From positions 1 through 64,000 of the forward strand of contig RCAB01000123.1 in the NCBI GenBank assembly GCA_003640385.1: 64,000 bases of DNA, written 5' to 3'. The translations under genes and the position numbers were made by a program. This document shows positions 11,227 through 21,775 of the stretch, piece by piece (the stretch's first letter is position 1; every line of letters starts with the position of its first letter). The notes under the pieces are model-generated. The model saw only the letters and a program-made list of their open reading frames with translations. It did no database searches and was not told where the DNA came from. The stretch comes from Setaria digitata (taxonomy: Eukaryota; Nematoda; Chromadorea; Rhabditida; Setariidae).

Positions 11227-14200
11227 CATGGTTGTGAAAATGAATTTATTTTCGAGAATATTTTTAATGCTTAGTTTTCGGAGGTCAGCAATCATTAAAA
11301 GTTCCTTTGCTCTGTTATTCACCTGGCTGTTGAATAAATATTTAGGGAAAACTATTGTGGATAAATTTTCTGTTCAAACTTATTGTGAATTAATTAATTT
11401 AGCAGTGTGCGTTTATGTTCCAGATACATTCATCTTGTTAAAAAGCACTTTCTGTGTAATACCTGCTTTGTTAGTGAGATTTCCAGATTTTTTTTTATCG
11501 CTTCCGTATGCGTTTTTAGATATGTTTGTGCTTGTACGTGTTTATTTAAAAGTTTCTTAGTGCTTTCATATGAAGTTGTGGGTATTTCAGGTGATTCTAG
11601 ATCGATGTTTGATCATTAGAAAATGAGTTAAAGGACTAATAAGGCGGTATTATAGCTGCAGTAGGCTTTTCGATATTTATGTTACTATTACATTATGGTA
11701 GAGCTGGCCTCCTTTGTGAGAGATGTTTCAAACACCTGTAATTGTATAACAATTTTTTTATTTGCTCAACGTAATGTAAGCATTCTTATAAGATTTTCTG
11801 TGGTATTTGGCTATTCTATTTTAAGAGAGGAAAGGCCATGTCATGGTATCGTATTATAATTGTGACACTATTTTAGAAAAGGGATAAAGGAGCTCAGGGA
11901 ACGATTATAATGTTTTTGGAGAAGTCTCATTTCTTCTTGTCTTTTATTGTTGCTGCTCTTCGTTTGCTAGCCCTTCTGGTTTCCTTTTTTAACTTTTTGT
12001 ATGGAGCACAAAATATAAAACGTTTGTGGTTGGATGATCAGAGATTTTTTGTATTCAAATTAAATGGTGAAGTGCTCTGTCATTTTGCATGTCTATTGTA
12101 TTCCTTGTTTGTCCAATGCAGTTTTTTGGTCGCTGTTAATCCTTATGCAGATCATTACGCAACACAGCTATTTCGTGTAAAACAACGTTAACTTTCCTCA
12201 AGCAACTGTTATGTTTGAAGTTTCGCTTTAGAGTTTTGTGCGAGCATACTATTTAGTGAGCTATCTTGCACCAAAAAGTATTCATTTAGATGTACTTGCA
12301 ATTTTTCTTGACATGCCGATCTTTAGGGATTGTGATTTCAAGTTGTTTCTAGCTTGAGCCATTGAAAGCAAAATTTTCAAAATCTGATGCAGATGGAGGC
12401 TACAAAAATATAAATTCGGCTCTGATGTAGTGGAAATGTGTCGTTTCGTCTATGTGTGTGGTTTTCTCGGTCGACAAAGATCTATTCAGTGGCAGTTTTG
12501 GAAGCTCTGGACCGCGAGTTCATTGACGAGTAAATTATCTCCGCATCAGGCAGCTTAATATTTTTGCAAATTTTGTTCTAACCATGGCTTGAGATTCTAG
12601 GTTGCCAAGTTGGTATTGGGAAACGTAATTCAATAATTTACTATTTCTAAACAGCCAATACAACCAGACGCAAATAAATGGATAAGTTCTGCATCTTTAG
12701 ACTTGTCCTAACCATGAATTTTCACGCTACTTGACGGTGGTACGCAAAACAGGAGCGATAAATTGTGCGTGCTTTGATCCTTTGCCGGTTGGAAACTTAG
12801 CCACTGGGATGGTTGGTATCTGGTCCTTTCCCCTCACAACTACAAATTGCCACAACATTCCATGTTTAGTACCTTTCCCGGTTCACATTTTGAATAAACG
12901 CATTGAAGTGGACAGACAGTATAGGTAAGTGTCACATCTTTGAGTCAGTGAGCTGGCATGCCGTTATTGACGATGACCTATGCACTTCATTCCGCATCTT
13001 GATTGATAACAGTGATAACAGTTTCGGTGAAACAGGTTTTCTGCTTGTTAATTTTTCATAAATATTACACTTATGCCCAAAAAGTACTAATTTTTCGAAT
13101 TCACTTTGCAAATGCCAACCGGAAGCCTGATGCATTAGAGCAATGCAGTGACTGTTATCATTTTTGATTATAAACTCCATTAAAGTCTCTCCTTGAAAGC
13201 TGTATTTAATACACAGTTAAAAATTTCGTAACTTGGAAAAATGCTTATTTACTTATAAAAAAGTGGAATAGGATATTGACATTAATATCAATATCAAATC
13301 AGTTGATAATAATAAGTAGATGAGGAGGTAAAAATCGCAGTTACTACATGATGTTTTTAGTATATTCGGTTTATGATCCTGAGAACATTTTACGGACGTG
13401 AATAGCCTCTGGGAAACGTTTACTAGACCAATAAAGGTACTAAGGGTCGAGATCATTGTAAAGCTTAATCATTCGAGCTTGCAGCCTTACACATTTATCT
13501 TGACTGGAAGTGATAAGAGGAGAACTATTTGCTTTTTTTTCTCTCTCAAATATAGCCCTAAAGACTACGAATTAATCACTGATAATGTTACAGCCAGCTT
13601 AAAAACTTTTTAGAAATCTTTTTTCTTTAACCAATTAGTGAAAAAAAAAAGTATGTATAATTTATCCTCACTTTATTTATTTTCAATAATATATAAAAAA
13701 AGATGAGTAGAAGCGAGGTGCGTAAAAGTAAATTGAGAAAACTTAGGCCGATGTCTCTTCTTGAAGGCAATAACTGCTCTTGGACTAATAAACGTTTTCA
13801 ATATTTCTTGCCACTGAAAATATCCTTAATATTGATAATTTTGACTTGAAACACTTCTATCAACACTTACTACTGCATGCCCTCTGCTTGTAAATGCACT
13901 ACCAGAAAGTTTGTAAGAGTCTCCTCCAAGAATAAATCATAAAATTCAATTTCCATTAATAAAGCAAATCTTAGTAGACTTTTACTGGGAATGATTACGT
14001 GGGTCTAAATATCCTACAAAAATGGAGTGTATTATTTATTTATATTTATGCATTTTGACTTTTTTTTGATGATATCTTGAAGTAATTGCTATCCAAAAGG
14101 TAAAAAAAAGAGATGCTAATGATTTTATGGCAATTAATTTAGGCAATTTCAGAAATAGATGCTATTTTTGTCGTTGTTTTTTTCAAAATTTTCAGAAAAT

Positions 14201-14753
14201 GTATGGTTTAAAAGATTTAAATAGAAGTGTTAATTTGTACACAATTAAAAGTATAAAAGCAAGGAAAAAAATGTTGCAATGTTGCAACAGCCTCATTTGA
14301 AGATTTCTTTTAAATTTGATATGCCATTCCTGCTGATGTCGAGATCGAAAATTCTTAATTATTCATTTTAGTTTGTGAGAGAGAGAAAAAAAAAAAGAAA
14401 AAATGAAATGGAGAACTTCTGGATAGCTCGTCAGTATTAGAAAATTTGTTACCTTGGCTAAGTGTGTGAGTTAGAATTAGTGTCAATGTATTGAGACTGA
14501 CCGCTGACAGTCAGCAAAGCAACCGTCGAACAGAAAAAGAGGCAGCTAAGTATGTTACTTATCTGTAACGGATGTCATATAGCGCCAGTGTTGCTTAGGT
14601 AAACCAAATGAATAGGTAAAGGAAGGCGGGCTGTGGTAGAAAAACATGCCGTAACTGCAGATGATTACAAGGTCACTATCCGGTTTCCGCCCACCAGCCC
14701 TTTATTAACGATTCAAAAATTCGAAGACATACAAGGGGAGGCATAACGTTTCA
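11227..14753. other. TAF3 3' flank and intergenic region with one candidate exon
   Basis: The first kilobase is T-rich and looks like 3' UTR and spacer. At 12698-12928 a plus-strand open stretch of about 75 codons has normal-looking composition (NCACFDPLPVGNLATG, CLVPFPVHILNKRIEVD). It ends at a strong donor-like site, AGGTAAGTG, whose TAA is also an in-frame stop. It may be an isolated exon or gene remnant, but I find no partner exon. Elsewhere there are A and T runs, a T-rich open stretch at 11910-12191 and no recognisable gene. Confidence 0.35.
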
Positions 14754-14770
14754 GTCTCAAGAGTAACGCA
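14742..14770 (+). promoter_or_regulatory. Probable spliced-leader acceptor and short 5' UTR
   Basis: AACGTTTCAG ends at 14754, 16 bases before the ATG of a signal-peptide exon, with no upstream exon needed. This is the arrangement expected of a nematode trans-splice site. It supports 14771 as a true start codon. Confidence 0.5.
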
Positions 14771-15958
14771 ATGCTCTACTTCTTATCTATTCTCCTTCTG
14801 GCTTCATTTGGTACTTCTAATATTATTGAAAAAGTTAGTCTGTCTCCTATTCTTAATTTACTCTACAATTCTGGCAAGAGTGGGCAATGGCTAAATAGTT
14901 CTACACTACACAGAATCAGTCGTTGATGTCCTCTGAGAAGTTTGTAGTAGCAATAATTACAATGCAACAGGGAGACAGTTTCTATGCAATAGCTTAACTA
15001 GCAGAAGGTATTTTCTCTAGGCTATTTACTGAGCAATTCCGCTTGCAGCAGAAAAAAAGAAAAAAAAAGGACTAGGCAAATTTAAGGAAAGAGTACTACT
15101 TTTAGTTACTTATCAAACTTTGTTTAAACTGTTTGCCCTCTGCGAGAAGTGTCAATACACAGTCATCCATCGAATGAATGGATCGTTTTCTCGATGACTT
15201 TTTATCACAGTAAAAAACAAAACTTTGAACAGAACTTGTGTATAATCAGTAATACTTCATTACACACTATCAAAGAATAGTTGATCTTTCTTTTTTAAAA
15301 CTTTTCCAAAGAAAGAATTTACAGGAGAATAGCAGGAGAATTGAGATAATCGTTCAAAAATACAAAGCGCTTGGAGCATCGGAAATAGATAAAATCAAGA
15401 ATGAGCGATACGATTTTCGGTGAAAAAAAAAAAACATTCGATAATTTTATGCTACCTGTCTACAGTAGTGTTATGAAAGCTAAATGATGCTAATACAGTT
15501 CAAACTGCGTCTAAGTGTCGGTGTAATTTTGGTAATGTAACTGAATTGAAATGTTTCAGAAACTAGACTTGGAACGAACAAATATATTTATGTCATTATG
15601 TCCAGTTAATACTTTTTTTATCTTTAGCTTGCTGATATCAGATTTTGTTCCTACAGAGTGGGAACCAACTTGTAACCAAGTTATTTCCTGTCATCATATA
15701 ACTGACGAAACCCAACCTGGAACTGTTAAGCAAGAAGTTTACAAGCTCCAACAGTTATTCATTTCAGATTTTGTGCTTGTGGGAATGAAACGGAAGAACC
15801 GGAAGGAAACAGAGGTTGTAGCTGTTCAACGGTTGTTACCGGTCAAACAACGCTTAACTCTGTACCACAAGCATTGTATTCTTCTAGCTGCATTCATAAT
15901 CCTCAGTACAACAAATGTCTTGTGGCCCGACTCACAGCAAATATCACTCAGGCATTCT
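14771..15958 (+). CDS. Probable small secreted cysteine-rich protein (incomplete model)
   Basis: The ATG at 14771 opens a classic signal peptide (MLYFLSILLLASFGTS). A phase-1 donor after ...ASF (TTTGGTACTT) joins in frame to the acceptor GATATCAG near 15641, giving DFVPTEWEPTCNQVISCHH. A second cysteine-rich stretch follows the acceptor ATTTCAG near 15768 in a different frame: FCACGNETEEPEGNRGCSCS, later SSSCIHNPQYNKC, ending at a TAA at 15956-15958. The cysteine spacing and polar composition look like a real extracellular domain. I could not find a donor that connects the two cysteine-containing stretches in phase, so an exon boundary, an indel or a second gene is unresolved. Alternatively the second stretch may splice from CCTCAGTACAA into the CAP exon at 16325 (the phases match), making it the N-terminus of that protein. 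No family recognised. Confidence 0.45.
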
Positions 15959-16324
15959 TAGACCTTTCATAATTGGCCACGTTCGATGTCTAGTTTTTGA
16001 AGAACCAGAATTATTTGCTTGCAGAACTTGCTGTACATAAAAATTGGAATTGGCCCGCATCGTCTGACAAATCCTCCGTACCAGCCAATTATAAATTCCA
16101 GATTCAAAAACACCGCTTTCTTGACATGCTCTAGGAATACTAACCATCAGGATTACATACCCTGCAAAAGTGGCCTCATCCAGTAAAGCATAATCCATAA
16201 TTCCATTTTACATTTCGTTACATTTTCCACTGTATAATAATCAAATTGTTATCAAAAATCACTTTTCACCATGAAGATTTCGCATTTTTATATTATTTAG
16301 GCTTAACTACATCAGTTTGTCCAG
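15959..16324. other. Spacer or intron with an antisense open frame
   Basis: On the minus strand 16198-15944 is open for 84 codons from ATG (MDYALLDEATFAGYV...), ending in TGA. On the plus strand the same DNA encodes a short cysteine-containing peptide that stops at 16037-16039. Neither is supported by neighbouring splice sites. It is most likely an intron or intergenic spacer. Confidence 0.3.
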
Positions 16325-19300
16325 CATCCTAGTAACAGATTCAAAGCAGACATATTTGCCAGCTGTTGTACGATCCGACAAGACAGAACGGTGGCCAGAC
16401 AATTCACTCAGAAAATTAGCCTTTTCGGAAGCAGATACGGAAGATTTTGATAGTGTAAGTTTAAAATGGAAAACTCAGAAAATGAACGTTTTTTTTTTTT
16501 TCGTTTTTCTTTTCTTAACTCGAGCACCGCAGAAAGCTGGCATCAGTTCTTGGAAAGTCTCCAGAGACGAGAATAATGATCAGTGTAGTAGCTGTTTTGT
16601 TTAAATGTTAGCGTGCAGTTTTTCTGGACAGAAGTCCTTCTTGAAGGTAAATGAACCGAGAGAAGGAGCAGTGCACAGAAACTCTTACAGAGTTTTGCCA
16701 GTTATTACACAAGAAGTGCTCGAGTTTCTTCTCGATTTGATTTATCTGTATTAGCTATTCTCAACGCAGGACTCTCAGAAACTTCCGCCAGACAAGGTGT
16801 CTCCTAATGATGACAGAAAAGGCATCGTTTTAAATGTTTTTATACAAATTACTTTTTGATAACGGCTTCCAATCTCGACTACTTTGATACTTAACCCTTC
16901 TATTCTTTTAATAATTTTAAGGTCAGAGCTTAACCAATTATACTGGAACATTTTGATTTCATAGTTAAAATTTTCGCGAACACATTTTCTTAATTATTAC
17001 AGTTTGAAACATTATCATAAAAAAAAAAACCTTAACAAATAGGTAAGAGAATAAAGAGTACAAGTGAGGTACTCTTTGTAAAGAAGTGCAAAATACTAAA
17101 TCAAAATCACTTGTTTTAGCCCACTAGAATGTTCTTGTAAAAGAAAGTATTAGGTCAAGGAAGAGGAAAGGGAAATGATTCGGATTTTTAGAGTCAATAC
17201 TCAGCAGATTGATTAATGCATGCTTATAGTGATAGCTTCTGAACAGCGATATCAGTGGATTGAAACAGTAGTAAATCACTAATAGTCTAGAGTAGGTTCC
17301 CTTTCCGTTCACTAATAGCAATGCAGAATGCATGTGGCATGCTGAATAACTTCCGAATACTGTCATTTTATATCCAAAGGACAGTTGGCCGTTAATCATA
17401 TTGATTCTGCACAAATTTTTATTCAGATTGCGAAGATCAGAAAACGCTTGCTAGAAAGTGCCAAAAAACATCACTTATTACCATCACAATTCAATGTGGC
17501 TGTCTATAAAGATGCTGTAAGGAATATTTTTCTCATTTTCTTTTTCCTAACAATAATCACTTCCGGAATTCTGCAAATAATTTCATACATATATCTACAA
17601 CAAATATCATCACTTTTTACCTGAAAGCAAATTACCTACATACCTTTAGAATGGCTCAGTTATGCGATATAAACGCGCACCAGTTTTTACATTCTTTAGC
17701 TCTATTAGATTTCTTGATATGTAAGAACCATAATAGCTTATTGTTTCAAGAAAGAAATTTTATTTTAATTTACCTTCCTAAACATTATATTTTTATCCGT
17801 AATTTTCTTTTATATCCGTAAACTTTTGCCACCAGTGAAGAGAGTGCTGTAAAGTGGCGGTAACGGTAGCGCATCCTTTTTTTCTTGCAAATAATAAATT
17901 GAAGGTTGAAAATTAAGCAATTTGCAAAGTGCATGATTTTTAAATCGGAAGTGGTACGTCTCATCACAACCAATATATTATAGAACACTGCAACTCACAT
18001 TCTTATGTACAGACACACACAAATCTATGTGTGCGTGCGTGGGTAGATAGGTGTATTTGGGGTATTACGTAATGGAATAGAAAATGAAATAGCAGAACTC
18101 ATCTGTGTACGTTTACCTGTAACAGATGGTAGTTTGTTGGCATTGTGCGTGTTATGTCAGTCAACTGTTTCGATGTGCGTCAACGAAAGGTGTGTTACGT
18201 GGTTAGGCAAAGCTCTCATCATTTACCTGGGAATGACTAATGCAAAATGGATTTTTCCTCTAAGCAGTACGGTTATTACATATTACATAAAACTGGGCGT
18301 TTTAACAAAGTACACAATTTACCGCAATTTACCGGACCAAAAAGGTAGTTACAGTGGTAATAGGAAAAGTTAATTCTGCATAAACATAAGTATAATACAG
18401 ATACTAATCTATCAAGTTCTTCCTTGATAACTATGCTAAAATGGTTGTTATCTGTTGTTCAGTTATCAGGTTAGTGATATTTGGTTGAATAGGTAGTATA
18501 CACATCTTGATAACAGTTCAGCTATTGCTTCCGTTGACTAAATGTGAAGATACAAGATGGAGCAATACTGGAACAATAACAATAGTTAAAGTGAAAATCC
18601 AGTTGATAAAAAATCATTTCACTTTTTTCAGCTCGTCATTCGACATAATGTTTATCGTAGCAGACATGGTGTTGGACTCCTTAAAACCAACAGTGAACTT
18701 GAACGGACTGCTGAATTATGGGCCCAAAGTTTGGCTAATAAAGCGGAATGCTTAATACACGACCCATCAAAAAGGTTATTTAAATACAAAACTTACTCAT
18801 ACTCTCACTCTTCAACTCCTTACTTGGCTTATTTGAAATGACAAGAATGCACACTGTCTTTTCTGATGTGTGATAAGATCAGTACTGAATATAGTGTTAT
18901 CAGTGAAATCTAATTTTAATTGTTGATAGGTTTGGGGAAAACTTATTCTACTTCGCAACGGATTTTTTGCCAGACGAAGAAACATTGGCACTGATGACTG
19001 TGCAGAGCTTTTATCTTGAAGCGCATGGATATGATTATAAAACGTCAGTTACTACAAAAATATATTCTGAGAGGAAGAAGCAACAAAGTATAAAGTTCCA
19101 GAACCATTCTCTCTAAATAACCTGTGTTTCCTACAGTACCACCACAGCACATGCCAGTATTGGCCCTTCGAAAAAAGCTTGTTGTTATCAAGCCATTCCA
19201 TTCATTTAACCCTTGTCTTATGCTTCCGATGGTTCAGTTTAGTTAATTGTGTCTGAATCTTCTGGGACATGCACGGTCTGTCACTGCATGAATGCTTTTT

Positions 19301-20336
19301 CCGAAACGTGAATCGTTTCATCCTCTTCATCAATTTTTCTAGTTAAGCGGTGTCTTATACGACCTTGTGATAACGTATCGAAACACACAATAACATCGCT
19401 GTCACTACTGACAGAAAACGGAAATTCATTTCTTTACTTCCAGAAGTTAAGATTGACGATAGTAGTTTCATTTTTAACAGCAAAATCCTCCGCTCAGAAT
19501 TGTGCATATATTATATTATAACAATCTATGTTGAACACTGTGATGTCAAGTAGCGGTTGCTGTAGCAAATTTTATTAGATCAAGTGGATTCATTTTATTT
19601 TACCAGTAACAGAGCAATTCAGTTTATCGTTACCTTTTGGGTTTCGCTTCTGCTCACTTTGCTTTCTGTTTCTTCTTAAGATAATTTAGAAAGAAAAGCA
19701 CTGTCGAAACTTTAAAACATTTGAAGAGATATGACAATCAAACTTGCATTCTTAACTAAAACGTATCGGCGATATGAACGCTGTGTTTGGAAATTCAATT
19801 AATTGTATTGCTGAGAAATTAATATGCCTCATTTAGAGTATGCTAATGCTTCATTTCTTCCATGAATCAATCCATTCTTTCCTTCTAATAGCAGCCCTGA
19901 AATTAAGTTGACAGGTCTCGTGTGTTCAGTCACGCTCCGATTGCTTTTTCCGTAATAAGATGGCAGTGCAAAAGTTACGAAATATGGGCATGACGGAAGC
20001 ACGAACAAATTTCATTATTTGTGTTTTTTACAGCATGAACAAATTAATTTGCTGTAATTTATCATTTATTTGGTTGGAACTCCATAGCTAGCAGTTACTT
20101 CCAGGCATCATCATTTGGATTATCATCGAACTGGACATTTTACTCAACTTGTATGGAAGTCCACAACACAAATGGGTGTTGGCGTGGCAATGCGACACTT
20201 CAATGGACGACGTGCTAATAGTTGTCAACCCAGTTTCCCATCTACATTGATTTATGTCGTTGTTAAGTATGACCCACCAGGAAATGTACTTGACACGAAA
20301 AATTACGACGACAATGTTTTACCACCCATACAGTAA
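16325..20336 (+). CDS. CAP-domain protein of GAPR-1 (GLIPR2) type
   Basis: CAP (SCP/TAPS) proteins bind sterols or lipids and are abundant in nematodes. The family member nearest in pattern, GAPR-1, is membrane-associated inside cells, while most worm paralogues are secreted. Exons 16325-16454, 17427-17516, 18632-18774, 18930-19043 and 20105-20336 join in phase to 236 residues plus an unresolved 5' end. The first about 73 residues have no known domain (SKQTYLPAVVRSDKTERW, then a basic KIRKRLLESAKKHH stretch). The CAP domain follows: RHNVYRSRHG, a helix with AELWAQSLANKAECL, FGENLFYF, then the signature GHFTQLVWKSTTQMGVGVA, a strand YVVVKYDPPGNV and the C-terminal NVLPP. The conserved Glu of FGEN and His of GHFTQ are present. 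The NVLPP end is characteristic of GAPR-1-like members. Whether a signal peptide is added from the exon at 14771 decides secreted versus cytosolic. Confidence 0.85.
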
Positions 20337-21775
20337 GACACTGGAAATATCAGAGTACTGCTTTTCAGGACTTTAATTATGGTATTGTGGGCATTCTATA
20401 TGAGCAACTACCCTTCCACAGCAAAGCAACTTTTTCTGCTACTGTTTCGCATTTTGAAAAAGCACAGCAAACAGTTTGTCATATACTGTCATATACCCCT
20501 ACTTCGATACTGATCAGCTCCAACGAAGAAATCTTTTTTTTCTTCGATGATTGAAGCTAATTTTGCTCATTTTAATGCATCCACCTTCTGCCCTACCGAT
20601 CATAAATTTAAACTTTTGCTATACAGGAGTTAGTAGTGATCTCACCGCTTCGCTAATAAAAATATGAAAAAAAGAACCTATAACAACTCATTTACTAATT
20701 ATACTTGGTGCATTTAAAGAAAATGAAACCATTAAATAAAAAATCTGCAGTGTACTCACAGAGAGTTATTCATCAATATCCAACTGCATTAAAATGTAGT
20801 TGTTTTTTTCTAAATAACAACGGAAGAGAAAGCTCCACCTTAGTAACCACCGGCAGCTGGTATCATTGCTCAAAAAGTACCACATTTCAGAGAAATTTTA
20901 AGCCAGTATTATATTAGGAAATTATATGGGAAAACCTCACTTTGTGCCTTTACAATGAAGTTAAATTTGATTTCAAGGTTGTGAAACTTTGCACGCAAAA
21001 TAATATTAAAAATGATATCAAATCATTAAGATCACATTTGATTTAAACAAATTTTTATGGCTTAAATTGATAATCGGACTGTAAGTCCATTAACATTTGA
21101 TCTCAAAAATTAACAGAACCCTTATAATTAGATAAGAATATTTATGAATGAACACCATCTTCAACAATGTTTTTGATTTAAACGTTACGAAAAGACAATT
21201 TTTTGAGAAGACTTTTCTTTTTTTTTTTAAATGGATTTAATTTATGAACAATTATCATCTTCGTTGACTTGCAGAATAAGACTGCATACTAACTGCCCAA
21301 GACTTACCCAAACTGGAGAAAAAATACCTCTCCAATCTACCTCCCCTTCTTAATTTGACCATTTTGGTTCATCATTTTGGTATTTTACGGCCGACGGAAG
21401 TTTTCAGGAAAGGATTCATCAGGAGCAGAGAGATTTTGAAGCGGACTTTAGTATTTTAGGGGATTTAAAGTTGAAGTAGAGAGGTTGGGGAAGAGAGGGA
21501 GAGGTAGAGATGGAGAAAGGGGAGAAGGGGATTACTGGATGGACAGAATTATAATAACGAATAACATTTGAAAATGTTCCAGTTTATTTGATCGTAGAAG
21601 AGAAAGAGATATGAATCAACGGGGTGAAATAGGTCGCTTTGAATATAAGTTGATAACATACGTGTTGTTGTGATACAATTTTAGGTGTAGAATTCATAGG
21701 ATAATTTTGAATTGTAGCCTGGATTCATATCGTCATGCCAGTTACTCTTTGGGGGCAAGAAAATGATCATCAAGA
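20337..21775. other. Intergenic region with a polypurine block
   Basis: AT-rich 3' flank of the CAP gene and upstream region of the TMEM145/GPR180-like gene. It contains no gene I can support. A strongly purine-biased tract lies at 21476-21530, about 250 bases before the next start codon. Confidence 0.5.
21476..21530 (+). repeat. Polypurine tract (G/A-rich)
   Basis: About 55 bases almost entirely G and A (for example GGGGAAGAGAGGGAGAGG), imperfectly repetitive. Such tracts can form triplexes or serve as GAGA-type factor sites. Position upstream of the 21776 start makes a promoter role possible but unproven. Confidence 0.6.
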
